A DNA stretch of 60,532 bases from Paracoccus salipaludis. Lineage in GTDB: Bacteria > Pseudomonadota > Alphaproteobacteria > Rhodobacterales > Rhodobacteraceae. The translations under genes and the position numbers were made by a program. The stretch is taken from assembly GCF_002287065.1 (NCBI RefSeq), contig NZ_NSJZ01000016.1:1-60532 (forward strand), given 5' to 3'. Below the pieces are notes generated by a model. The model was not told where the DNA came from. It did no database searches and was given only the letters and a program-made list of their open reading frames with translations. Shown here in pieces: positions 53,193 to 60,532 of the stretch. The first letter of the stretch is position 1. Each line of letters begins with the position of its first letter.

Positions 53193-54800
53193 TTATTCGG
53201 TGATGTCCACCGTTTCGAAAGTGTAGTCGCCAAGCGGGCTCATGACGAAGCCGGTGACGTTCTGGCGCATCGGCACGTACTGGGTCGAATGGGCGATGGT
53301 GAACCAGGGCGCCTGTTCCTTGAAGATCACCTGCGCCTGTTCATACAGCTTCGTCCGCTCGGCCTGGTCCGCGGTGGTCTTGGCCTTCTGCAGAAGGTCC
53401 GAGAACTCCTGGTTGCACCAGAAGGCGCGGTTCGCCCCGCCTTCGCCCGCCGAGGCGCAGCTGAGCAGGACCGACAGGAAGTTGTCCGGGTCGCCGTTGT
53501 CGCCGGTCCAGCCCAGGATCACCGCGCCGGCCCGGCCGGGGTCCATCGACTTGGACAGGTATTCGCCCCATTCATAGGACACGATGCTGGCCTGCACGCC
53601 CGCCTTGGACAGGTCTTCCTGCATCAGCTCGGCCGTGCGGCGCGCGTTCGGCATGTAGGGCCGCTGCACGGGCATCGCCCAGATTTCCATCTCCAGGTTC
53701 TGGACGCCCGCCTCGGCCAGCGCGGCCTTGGCGGCTTCCGGATCGTAGGGATCGTCCTGGATGGCGTCGTTGTAGGACCACATGGTTGGCGGGATCGGGT
53801 TCTTGGCCGGCTCGGCCGCGCCCTGGAACACCGCGTCCACGATGGCCTGCTTGTTGATGGCCATGTTCAGCGCCTTGCGGACCTTCGGGTTGTCGAAGGG
53901 CGCAACGGTGGTGTTGTAGGCAAGGTAGCCCACGTTCAGGCCGGCCTGCTCGTCCAGCTTGAGGTTCGAATCGGCCTTGATCGCCTCGATGTCGGCCGGG
54001 GCAGGGTAGGGCATCAGGTGGCATTCGCCGGCCTTCAGCTTCTGCAGGCGCACGGCGGCGTCGGGGGTGATCGCGAAGACCAGGTCGTCGATCAGCGGCG
54101 CGGTGCCCCAGTAGTCGGGGTTCTTCTGGTAGCGGATCACCGCATCCTTCTGGTAGGCCACGAACTTGAAGGGGCCGGTGCCGATGGGCGCGTTGTTCAG
54201 GTCTTCCTTGGTGCCCGCGGCTTCCAGCGCGTCCGCGTATTCCTTGGACACGATCGACATGAAGGGCATGGCGACGTTGGCAAGGAACGGCGCCTCGGGC
54301 TGGTTCAGCGTGACCTTGACGGTCAGGTCGTCGACCTTCTCGACGGACTTCACCAGCTTCGGCATGTCCATCGAGTTGTAGTATTCGTAGCTGAGCCCGG
54401 AGATATACTGGTTCCACGGGTGGTTGGCGTCCGCCTGGCGCTCGAACGAGAAGACGACGTCATCGGCGTTCAGGTCGCGCGTGGGCGTGAACTTGTCGTT
54501 CGAGTGCCACTTGACGCCCGGACGCAGCTTGAAGGTGTAGACGGTGCCGTCCTCGGAGACTTCCCAGCTTTCGGCCAGGCCCGGCTCGACCTCGGTGGTG
54601 CCCTTCTTAAACTCGGTCAGGCGGTTGTAGACCGGATGCGCCGAGGCGTCGAACGTGCTGCCCGCGGTATAGGGGGCCGGGTCGAACCCTTCGGGCGAGG
54701 CTTCCGAGCAGTAGATGAAGGTCTTGGCCATGACCGGGGTCGCGGCGGCCGACAGGGCAATCGCCGACGCGGCGACAAGGCCGCGAGAGAGAAGCGTCAT
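53193..54800 (-). CDS. dppA: Dipeptide/oligopeptide ABC transporter substrate-binding protein (DppA-like)
   Basis: A 535-residue family-5 solute-binding protein with a signal peptide (MTLLSRGLVAASAIALSAAA) and the DppA opening KTFIYCSEASPEGFDPAPYT. Inside are YTFKLRPGVKWHSNDKFTPT, GTGPFKFVAYQKDAVIRYQK and the late SCASAGEGGANRAFWCN. EGFDPA with the Cys pair fits the dipeptide/haem DppA branch, so peptide is likeliest and haem or glutathione possible. It is preceded by an M24 peptidase gene, 127 bases upstream. Confidence 0.92.
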   Translation of the reverse strand: MTLLSRGLVAASAIALSAAATPVMAKTFIYCSEASPEGFDPAPYTAGSTFDASAHPVYNRLTEFKKGTTEVEPGLAESWEVSEDGTVYTFKLRPGVKWHSNDKFTPTRDLNADDVVFSFERQADANHPWNQYISGLSYEYYNSMDMPKLVKSVEKVDDLTVKVTLNQPEAPFLANVAMPFMSIVSKEYADALEAAGTKEDLNNAPIGTGPFKFVAYQKDAVIRYQKNPDYWGTAPLIDDLVFAITPDAAVRLQKLKAGECHLMPYPAPADIEAIKADSNLKLDEQAGLNVGYLAYNTTVAPFDNPKVRKALNMAINKQAIVDAVFQGAAEPAKNPIPPTMWSYNDAIQDDPYDPEAAKAALAEAGVQNLEMEIWAMPVQRPYMPNARRTAELMQEDLSKAGVQASIVSYEWGEYLSKSMDPGRAGAVILGWTGDNGDPDNFLSVLLSCASAGEGGANRAFWCNQEFSDLLQKAKTTADQAERTKLYEQAQVIFKEQAPWFTIAHSTQYVPMRQNVTGFVMSPLGDYTFETVDITE

Positions 54801-54927
54801 CGAAGGGTCCTTTCACTCACTGTTGAGAGTCGTTCTTCCCCGATCACGCGCTGCGCGCCGGAGGCTGTTCCGTTCTATAGAGGAAGTCGGGGCAGATATT
54901 CCACTGTGCAGTGACGCCTTCGTAACG

Positions 54928-56130
54928 TCAGGCCACGTTCGCGTCAGGACCGAAAGGCCGGTCGATATCACGGGCCGGCGGGCAGAACCAGCGGGGCCCG
55001 TCCGCGGTCATGAAGACGATATCCTCAAGCCGGATGCCGCATTCGCCGTAAACGCACAGCATCGGTTCGATCGAGAAGCACATGCCGGGGGCGAGCGGGG
55101 TCTTGTTGCCCTTCACGATGAAGGGGTCCTCGTGAATGTCGAGGCCAAGACCGTGGCCCGTGCGATGGGGCAGCCCCGGCACGGCATAGCCCGGTCCGAA
55201 GCCCGCCTGCGCCAGATAATTCCGCGCCGCCCGGTCCACCGATTCGCAAGGCGCGCCCACTTGGGCAGCGGCAAAGCCCGCAGCATGGGCGGCCCGCTCA
55301 TGGTCCCACAGCTCGCGCTGCCGGGGGGTCGGGGTGCCGAAGACATAGGTGCGGGTGATGTCCGACGGATAGCCGTGCAGACGCGCGCCCATGTCGATCA
55401 GCACCATGTCGCCGGGCTGAAGCCGCTGCGGATCGGGGACACCGTGGGGATAGGCCGTGGCTTCACCGAACTGCGCGGCTGCAAACAGCGGCGACAGCCC
55501 CTGCGCGCGGTGGGCCGCGTCGATGAAGGCGCAAACCTCGGTTGTCGAGATCCCGGCGCGCAATCCCTGCCAGACGGCCCGCTGCACCTGCCAGCTTGCG
55601 GTCATCGCTGCCTGCATGATGGCAATCTCGGCCGGAGACTTGATCTGCCGCAGCGCCGGGATGAGTGTCCTTGCGGGGATCACCCGCCCCTCCATCCTCG
55701 CAGAGATCGGGGCCGCGAACAGCCAGGGCGTGGTGTCGTCCAGCGCGAGCACCGCGCCATCGCCGCAACGCCGGCGGACGGCGGCGGCGATCAGGGCGTA
55801 AGGGTCCTCGTCCTCTTCCCAGCAGGCGATTTCGCCCGGATTGCGCAGCAAGCTGCGCAGCTTCGGCGCCTCGAAGGTCGGGCTGACATGCAGCGGCTCG
55901 CCCTGGGCGAAGATCAGCGCGCCGTGGATGCGTTCGGACCGGCCCAGCGCATGACCGAGGAAGTAGGCCAGCGAGGTCGAGGCATCCAGCCAGACCGCAT
56001 CCACGCCTTCGCGTCGCATGGACTGTTGCAGCGCGCCCTGCCGTGCCGCGAACTCGGCGTCAGTGATCGCAGGGGCCGAAACAGGCTGAAAGCGCCCGAG
56101 TGCATGGTCGAAGTCGGTGTGAGCAGTCAT
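54928..56130 (-). CDS. M24-family metallopeptidase (Xaa-Pro peptidase-like)
   Basis: A 400-residue pita-bread peptidase. An N-terminal creatinase-like domain (to about residue 165) is followed by the catalytic domain with five metal ligands in view: Asp in VLIDMGARL, Asp in SDITRTYVFG, His in TGHGLGLDIHEDP, Glu in FSIEPML and Glu in RLEDIV. Such enzymes cleave Xaa-Pro peptides in the cytoplasm. Located just upstream of the peptide importer on the same strand, it probably digests imported peptides. Confidence 0.88.
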   Translation of the reverse strand: MTAHTDFDHALGRFQPVSAPAITDAEFAARQGALQQSMRREGVDAVWLDASTSLAYFLGHALGRSERIHGALIFAQGEPLHVSPTFEAPKLRSLLRNPGEIACWEEDEDPYALIAAAVRRRCGDGAVLALDDTTPWLFAAPISARMEGRVIPARTLIPALRQIKSPAEIAIMQAAMTASWQVQRAVWQGLRAGISTTEVCAFIDAAHRAQGLSPLFAAAQFGEATAYPHGVPDPQRLQPGDMVLIDMGARLHGYPSDITRTYVFGTPTPRQRELWDHERAAHAAGFAAAQVGAPCESVDRAARNYLAQAGFGPGYAVPGLPHRTGHGLGLDIHEDPFIVKGNKTPLAPGMCFSIEPMLCVYGECGIRLEDIVFMTADGPRWFCPPARDIDRPFGPDANVA

Positions 56131-56307
56131 TCAAAGGCCGTCGAGGATTCGTCAGCGCGTTCAGACCTCGAATCCCGGGCAACGGCAAGCCGCAAGGAAG
56201 TGCGCGTTCGTCGCACTGCTGCGCACCGCCTCGTAGCGGGGCCATTCTTCCCTGAAAAAGCCCCTGACCGTGGCAAGGCCGCCGGCGGTCACACCGCCGG
56301 CGAAAGC

Positions 56308-57627
56308 TCAGCCCGGCAGGATCAGCGTCGCCCTCAGCCCTCCCGATGCCGCGCGTCCCAGATCGAGCCTGCCGCCGTAAAGCGCGGCAAGGTCCACAAC
56401 GATGGCAAGCCCCAAGCCTGCGCCCGGAAGGCCCGTTTCGTCCAGTCGTCCCCCTCGGCTCAGCGCAAGCGCATGGTCGGCACCCGACATGCCCGGCCCG
56501 TCGTCCTCGATCCCGACGACAAGCTCGCGGTCATGCGACACAGCCGAGACGTCGATGCGGGCCGTTGCGTGTTTCACCGCATTTTCCAGCAGGTTGCCCA
56601 CCATTTCCTCGAGATCCTGGCGTTCGCCCGCGAAACGCGCGTCCGGCGCGCAGCGCAGCGTGATCGTCAGCCCCCGGCTGTCGGCCAGCCGGCGCAGCAC
56701 CAGCACGAGATCGTCCAGCACCGGGCCCACCATCGTGACATGGCCCAGCAGCCGGGGCGTCCCGACGCTGCGCGCACGCCGCAGGTGCCACGCGATCTGG
56801 CGGTCCATGCGATCCACCAGCGCGCGGCCGGGCTGGTCAGGGGGCAGGGTGTTCGCCAAGGCCGACAAGGGTGTGCGCAGCGAATGGGCGAGGTTGCCCA
56901 GATGTTCGCGCGCGCGTGCTATGACCAGGCGGTTCGCGTCCAGAAGCGCGTTCATCTCTGCCGCCACGGGACGCAACTCGGCGACCGGGGGCAGGGGAAG
57001 GCGCTCTGCCTGGCCCGCGCGGATAGCCCGGATGTCGCGCCCCATCCGGTCCAGCGTCCGCAAGCCCCAGCCGACCTGCGCGAGGCTTGCTGCCGTCAGG
57101 CCCGCCCCCAGCACGATCAGGGACAAAGCCAAAGGCTGGCGGACGCGGAACAGGGCGGCGTCGATCTCGGACCGGGGGACGGTCACCACCACCGCCAAGG
57201 CCTCGTCCGCGCCGGGCAGAGTGAAGACACGGCGCATGACGCGCAGCGGCTCGCCGTCCGGGCCGGTCCCGGCGCCGCCGCTGTAGCTGCCCGCAGGCGC
57301 GGCAAGGCGAAGGTCCAGCAGCGATCCCGACCGGGCAAGCAGCGCGCCGCTTTCGGTTTCCAGCTGCCAGCCATAAAGCGACAAGGGTTGCGACAGGCGC
57401 GGGTCCGTGGGCGGCCGTTCGAGGGCAGGGGTGCCGTCCGCCCCGACCTCGGTCCCTGCGATGACCGTCTCGACGATGGCGGCGGCCTCGGCGTCGAAGC
57501 GCTCGGTCACGAAGCGGTCCAAGACGCCGCCGATGACCCACCATGCCCCCAGCAGCGCCAGCGTGAGCCACAGGGCGGCGGCGGCCAGCAGCCGCGCGCG
57601 GATGGAATCCAGGCGAGAGCGGATCAT
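56308..57627 (-). CDS. Sensor histidine kinase (PhoQ-like) of a two-component system
   Basis: A 439-residue membrane kinase: helix 1 (LLAAAALWLTLALLGAWWVI), a periplasmic domain to about 162, helix 2 (PLALSLIVLGAGLTAASLAQ), a HAMP region, the phosphoacceptor HLGNLAHSLRTPLS with His248, and an ATPase with NLLENAVKHA and EDDGPGMSGAD. It overlaps the regulator gene by ATGA and is the last gene of the unit. The signal is probably periplasmic (cation, envelope stress or peptide). The periplasmic part is acidic, as in PhoQ, but I see no specific match. Confidence 0.9.
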   Translation of the reverse strand: MIRSRLDSIRARLLAAAALWLTLALLGAWWVIGGVLDRFVTERFDAEAAAIVETVIAGTEVGADGTPALERPPTDPRLSQPLSLYGWQLETESGALLARSGSLLDLRLAAPAGSYSGGAGTGPDGEPLRVMRRVFTLPGADEALAVVVTVPRSEIDAALFRVRQPLALSLIVLGAGLTAASLAQVGWGLRTLDRMGRDIRAIRAGQAERLPLPPVAELRPVAAEMNALLDANRLVIARAREHLGNLAHSLRTPLSALANTLPPDQPGRALVDRMDRQIAWHLRRARSVGTPRLLGHVTMVGPVLDDLVLVLRRLADSRGLTITLRCAPDARFAGERQDLEEMVGNLLENAVKHATARIDVSAVSHDRELVVGIEDDGPGMSGADHALALSRGGRLDETGLPGAGLGLAIVVDLAALYGGRLDLGRAASGGLRATLILPG

Positions 57628-58286
57628 GCGGGCCGCCGCAGGACGTAGCCCTCGCCGCGCCGCGTTTCGATCAGCCCGTCCCCGATCTTGCGGCGGAGGC
57701 GGCCGATCACGACCTCGATCGACTTGAAGTCACGGTCGCTGTCCGCGTCGTAAAGATGCTCGCTCAGTTCGGTGCGACTGACGATCCGGTCGGGGTGGTG
57801 CATCAGGTAGCCCAGGATGCGCGTCTCGAAGGGCGTCAGCTTCAGCGCCACGCCGTCGCGCGTGATGACGCCCAGCTGCGTGTCATAGGCCAGCGGTCCC
57901 GCGGTCAGAACCACGCGGGCATGGCCCGCCGCGCGGCGCACCAGGGTCTGCGCGCGAAGGACCACCTCGTCCAGGCGGAAGGGCTTGACCGCATAGTCGT
58001 CCGCACCCGCGCGAAAGCCGGCGACCTTGTCGGACCAGTCGCCCCGCGCCGTCAGGATCAGGACCGGCATGGTCACGCCCTGGGCGCGCCAGCGGGTCAG
58101 CACCTCGATCCCCGACATGCCCGGCAGGCCCAAGTCCAGCACGGCCACGTCATAGGGCTCGGTCGCGCCCGCGAACTCGGCCGCGGGTCCATCATGGAAG
58201 ACATCGGTCACGAACCCGCCTTCGGTCATGGCCTGTGCAAGCTGGGCCGCAAGGGTGGGGTCGTCTTCCACGATCAGGCAGCGCAA
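57624..58286 (-). CDS. OmpR-family response regulator
   Basis: A 220-residue regulator. The receiver has the acidic pocket VEDDP, the phosphorylated Asp51 (VLDLGLPG), Thr79 and Lys101 (VKPFRLDE). The C-terminal winged helix contains FETRILGYLMHHPDRIVSRT and SDRDFKSIEVVIGRLRRKIG. It lies one base after the PepSY gene and overlaps its kinase. A perfect 9-bp inverted repeat upstream at 58733-58790 is a candidate binding site. Confidence 0.93.
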   Translation of the reverse strand: MRCLIVEDDPTLAAQLAQAMTEGGFVTDVFHDGPAAEFAGATEPYDVAVLDLGLPGMSGIEVLTRWRAQGVTMPVLILTARGDWSDKVAGFRAGADDYAVKPFRLDEVVLRAQTLVRRAAGHARVVLTAGPLAYDTQLGVITRDGVALKLTPFETRILGYLMHHPDRIVSRTELSEHLYDADSDRDFKSIEVVIGRLRRKIGDGLIETRRGEGYVLRRPA

Positions 58287-58287
58287 G

Positions 58288-58707
58288 TCAGTGATCCTTT
58301 CCGTTGAAGCGCGCCGCGCCGAGGTCCGCGCCCCGGACCTCGAGAAAGCGGCCCGTCAGGGCATCCATGCGGATGTCCACCACTTCGCTGCCACGGGTCA
58401 GGATGCGGATGCGATAGATCAGCGGGCTGCCCGGCCCGCGCTGTGGCACAAGGGCGATGTCCAGAACCTTGCCATCGAAACGACGCAGCGCGCGCCGCAC
58501 CGCCTGGTGCATGGGCATGACTTCCCTCAGGGGACCGGCAAAGCGGTCCTCATCCTGCGGGCCGAGGTCGAGGCCGCGCGGCATGGGCGCGGTGCCCGTC
58601 GGCGGCTGCGGATGGTGCGGCCCGGGCCCGTTGCGCGAGACGGCCAGCCCCGCCAGTGCAAGGACCAGCGCGGCGACAAGGGCTGCGATCAGGAAACGGG
58701 GGCGCAT
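58288..58707 (-). CDS. PepSY-type domain protein, membrane-anchored
   Basis: A 139-residue protein. An N-terminal signal or anchor (FLIAALVAALVLALAGLAVS) is followed by a Pro/His-rich linker (GPGPHHPQPPTG) and a single PepSY-like domain whose core reads VMPMHQAVRRALRRFDGKVL then YRIRILTRGSEVVDIRMDA. It is the first gene of the unit with the regulator and kinase. PepSY proteins next to two-component systems are thought to tune the sensor or bind peptidases; function here is inferred. Confidence 0.8.
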   Translation of the reverse strand: MRPRFLIAALVAALVLALAGLAVSRNGPGPHHPQPPTGTAPMPRGLDLGPQDEDRFAGPLREVMPMHQAVRRALRRFDGKVLDIALVPQRGPGSPLIYRIRILTRGSEVVDIRMDALTGRFLEVRGADLGAARFNGKDH

Positions 58708-58732
58708 GCCACAGCGTATAACGTGAAAACCA

Positions 58733-58790
58733 AATCAAACCCAAACGGCCTGTTGGCGTTCGGTTCGGGCTTCACCGGCTAGGTTTGATT
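58733..58790. promoter_or_regulatory. Long-spaced 9-bp inverted repeat in the divergent promoter, candidate response-regulator sites
   Basis: AATCAAACC (58733-58741) and its exact reverse complement GGTTTGATT (58782-58790) flank a 40-base spacer between the PepSY/regulator/kinase unit and the divergent secreted protein. Each copy sits 25-50 bases before one of the two start codons, so each gene has one site in the same relative orientation. This fits autoregulation plus control of the divergent gene by the adjacent regulator; it is inferred. Confidence 0.5.
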
Positions 58791-58841
58791 CGATCGAGGG
58801 GCCCCGGGCCTTTCGACAGGACGCAAACGAAAGGATTCGTC

Positions 58842-59717
58842 ATGCTTCGCACTCTTCGCAGCTCTGTCGCCATTCTGGCGGCGACCGCCGCCCTGGCCTC
58901 GCCCTTGGCGGCGCAGACCGTGCCCGGCACGCCGGCCGCGCCGGCGGCTCCCTCCGCTTCCGCTCCGGCACCGGCGGCGCCAGTGACGGCCCCTGTGGCG
59001 GCGCTGCCCTCGGCACTGACGGAACTGGGGATCTCGGATGCCCGTCTTCACGAGGGCCGGCGCGGCGGCCAGCGGGCCGAGGGCACGCTGCCGGGCGGGC
59101 AACGCTTCCACGCCATGCTGGACGAGCAGTCGCAACTGCGGATGATCGGTGTCGAGGGTGAGGGCGCACTGCCCGCCGACATCGTTTCGCGCCTGGTGCC
59201 CGAGGGCGTGCGCGCAAACGCGATCTTCGCGGAATTCACGCAACTGCGCGGCATCGGCCGCGGCGAGGAAGGCGTGATGCTGTTCGGCACCGATGCGCAG
59301 GGCGAGGAGATCCGCGCGGGCTTCTCGGCCGATGGCAGGCTGCAGCGCTTCGGACGCGGCGACATGGACCGCCCCGGCATGGAGCGCGAGGGTGACCGCC
59401 ATGGCAAGCGCGAGGTCGACAGGGACCATGGCCGCAAGCACGGCGACGCCGAGGGCCGGGGCCACTCCGAGCGCGACAGCGGTCGCAGGGGACCGGAAGC
59501 CGCGCGCGATGCGGGTGGCCCGCGCTCCGAAGGCGCGGCGGCCCCGCTGGATGATGCGGCGATCCAGGGCGTTCTGCGGGACGCGGGCTATACCCAGCCG
59601 GGAGCGATCACGCGCAACGGTCCCCGGACCGAGGTCGAGGCGGTGAACCCCGAAGGTGAGCCCGTGACCGTTACGGTCAATCCCCGCGGCGTCGTGGTCC
59701 GCGAACTCGCGCGCTGA
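58842..59717 (+). CDS. Secreted PepSY-like repeat protein with a charged linker
   Basis: A 291-residue protein with a signal peptide (MLRTLRSSVAILAATAALAS, ending SPLAAQ), an Ala/Pro-rich spacer, then PepSY-like units at about residues 60-105 and 110-175 (the second with GVMLFGTDAQGEEIRAGFSA), a strongly charged low-complexity linker at about 180-230 (repeated Arg, Asp, His, Gly), and a third unit at the C-terminus ending in VTVTVNPRGVVVRELAR. GAAAGGA precedes the ATG. It is divergent from the PepSY/two-component unit and is probably its target. Function unknown. Confidence 0.75.
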   Translation: MLRTLRSSVAILAATAALASPLAAQTVPGTPAAPAAPSASAPAPAAPVTAPVAALPSALTELGISDARLHEGRRGGQRAEGTLPGGQRFHAMLDEQSQLRMIGVEGEGALPADIVSRLVPEGVRANAIFAEFTQLRGIGRGEEGVMLFGTDAQGEEIRAGFSADGRLQRFGRGDMDRPGMEREGDRHGKREVDRDHGRKHGDAEGRGHSERDSGRRGPEAARDAGGPRSEGAAAPLDDAAIQGVLRDAGYTQPGAITRNGPRTEVEAVNPEGEPVTVTVNPRGVVVRELAR

Positions 59718-59747
59718 TTGCACAAGGGGACCGCGTCCGCGCGATCC

Positions 59748-60161
59748 TCAGCCCCGCAGCATCGGGGCGAGATGCGACAGGTCGTAGCCTGCATTTCGCC
59801 CGGCCGTCAGGATCTCGTCGGCCGGGCGATCACCGGCCTGGCCCAACGCCCAGGCCGTGGCCGAGCGGGTGCCCGACCGGCAATAAGCCAGCACCGGCCC
59901 GGTCGAGCTGTCCAGTATCTCGCGGAAGCGTGCGACCTGGTCGGGCCCGAGCTGGCCGGGAACGATGGGCAGGTAATGATAGGACAGTCCCGCCCGGGCG
60001 GCCCGTTCCGCCATCATGTCGCTGCGATAGGTGGGCTCCACCTCGGCGTCGGGGCGGTTGTCGATCACGGTGGTGAAACCCGCCTGTGCAAGTGCGTCGA
60101 AATCTTCCGGTTCGATCTGCGGCGCGACTGCGAAATCCGGTGTAAGATGGCGGGAGGTCAT
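59748..60161 (-). CDS. TIGR01244 family phosphatase-like protein (BLH/DUF442)
   Basis: A 137-residue protein with the PTP-like signature YCRSGTRSATAW, Cys94 and Arg99 forming C-x5-R. It begins FAVAPQIEPEDFDALAQAG and contains TVIDNRPDAEVEP. In related proteins (BlhR-type, often fused to sulfide oxygenases) the domain is linked to sulfide metabolism. Start 60161 was chosen for GGATG and the family's usual start; an upstream ATG at 60194 is possible. Confidence 0.83.
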   Translation of the reverse strand: MTSRHLTPDFAVAPQIEPEDFDALAQAGFTTVIDNRPDAEVEPTYRSDMMAERAARAGLSYHYLPIVPGQLGPDQVARFREILDSSTGPVLAYCRSGTRSATAWALGQAGDRPADEILTAGRNAGYDLSHLAPMLRG

Positions 60162-60290
60162 GGGGCATCCTGTCTGAGCAGTTCGGACGTGCATTGTGAT
60201 CCATGACTCTGGGGTGTCAATCTGCGGAGCAGGTTTCCTGACCAACCTTTATATGACATAATACTGATTATTTATAAATTGTGTGTAGAC

Positions 60291-60332
60291 GCAAAGTAGA
60301 ATTGTCGCTGTCTGGCAAAGTAGAACTGTCGC
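60291..60332. repeat. Tandem direct repeats at the IS end
   Basis: GCAAAGTAGAATTGTCGC (60291-60308) and GCAAAGTAGAACTGTCGC (60315-60332) differ by one base and start 24 bases apart. Repeats at IS ends are usually transposase binding sites. Confidence 0.85.
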
Positions 60333-60366
60333 CCTCACCCTGACCTTCGGGGTTCAGCGTGAGGGC
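60331..60366 (+). terminator. Hairpin before the transposase start
   Basis: GCCCTCAC (60331-60338) pairs with GTGAGGGC (60359-60366), extended by CTGA/TCAG with one mismatch and a short loop. It lies seven bases before the transposase ATG and probably limits transcription or translation entering the IS from outside. Confidence 0.5.
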
Positions 60367-60372
60367 TGCGGG

Positions 60373-60532
60373 ATGGGACTGGTGCTGATGAGCGAGCATG
60401 AGCTTCAGCGTATTGAGGTGCTGGCGCAGGTTCTGGACGGCAGCATGAGACCGAGAACAGCAGCCAATGTGCTCGGCTTGAGCCTGCGTCAGGTGCAGCG
60501 GTTGTTGCGCGACATCCGCGAACATGGCGCTG
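60373..60532 (+). CDS. ISNCY-family transposase, N-terminal fragment (runs off the window)
   Basis: The frame is open from ATG 60373 to the window end (53 residues). It reads MGLVLMSEHELQRIEVLAQV followed by a helix-turn-helix (TAANVLGLSLRQVQRLLRDI), which is the usual start of ISNCY transposases. An internal ATG at 60388 (MSEHEL) is an alternative start. The catalytic domain lies beyond the window. Confidence 0.85.
   Translation, partial: MGLVLMSEHELQRIEVLAQVLDGSMRPRTAANVLGLSLRQVQRLLRDIREHGA

Larger units (their letters stand above)
60282..60532 (+). mobile_element. Left end of an ISNCY-type insertion sequence, continues past the window
   Basis: At about 60282 the base composition changes from an AT-rich gap (TATATGACATAATACTGATTATTTATAAATT) to an IS end beginning TGTGTAGACGCAAAG. 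It contains two 18-base direct repeats, a hairpin and the start of a transposase gene. The exact boundary and the target duplication cannot be fixed because the right end is outside the window. Confidence 0.75.

Noticed and set aside
1..60532. tRNA or rRNA genes and CRISPR arrays
   Set aside because: No T-loop-like GGTTCGAATCC context, rRNA core or regularly spaced repeats were seen by eye; a covariance-model scan was not possible.

Overview
This is a GC-rich chromosomal segment of about 60 kb, densely packed with short ATGA/GTGA overlaps between neighbouring genes. The gene content points to an alphaproteobacterium of the Rhodobacterales, most like Paracoccus: pseudoazurin, a cobalamin riboswitch, a Paracoccus-style siderophore locus, AzgA purine permease and cyclohexanecarboxylate genes. 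This taxonomic guess is inferred from gene content and base composition only.

Layout. 1-2079 (minus): three exported proteins in one unit (HAD phosphatase, DUF2092 protein, and a Pro/His-repeat protein that runs off the left edge). 2358-4406: an orphan sensor histidine kinase broken by one in-frame TAA. 4597-8073: cobalamin nucleotide-loop genes (a cobU/cobP remnant, a cobC-like phosphatase, a PduX-like kinase, cbiB and cobD). 8136-11661: a cobalamin riboswitch followed by a BtuFCD/FecBCD-type importer and pseudoazurin. 11892-15025 (minus): a MacAB-type efflux pair. 15463-22210: a sugar ABC importer with a Gfo/Idh dehydrogenase and a TIM-barrel isomerase, divergent from a LacI regulator with a perfect LacI-type operator between them. 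22425-23384: an aldo/keto reductase. 23605-27003: a decaying sulfonate/nitrate-type ABC locus with an intact flavin monooxygenase. 27267-28736 (minus): an APC amino-acid permease.

29017-37575 is a siderophore locus: a siderophore-interacting reductase divergent from a TonB receptor, FhuD/FhuB/FhuC-like importer parts and an ABC exporter-type half-transporter. 37842-42777 (minus) holds a purine permease, a DUF4336 protein coupled to a membrane-anchored SDR, and an erythromycin-esterase-like protein. 43021-43548 is a small lipoprotein. 43756-48222 is a cyclohexanecarboxylate ring-cleavage operon (badH, badI, aliB, aliA). 48541-49485 is a manganese catalase. 49528-56130 (minus) is a dipeptide/oligopeptide ABC importer preceded by an M24 peptidase. 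56308-59717 is a PepSY protein / response regulator / histidine kinase unit divergent from a secreted PepSY-like protein, with a perfect 9-bp inverted repeat in the shared promoter region. 59748-60161 is a TIGR01244-type phosphatase-like protein. From about 60282 the window enters the left end of an ISNCY-type insertion sequence.

Recurring themes are metal and cofactor acquisition (B12, iron-siderophore, copper protein, Mn catalase) and recent gene decay (one nonsense mutation, one truncated cobU, and three separate lesions in the sulfonate-type ABC locus). The least explained units are the PepSY two-component module and the HAD/DUF2092/Pro-His exported operon. No tRNA, rRNA or CRISPR array was seen.
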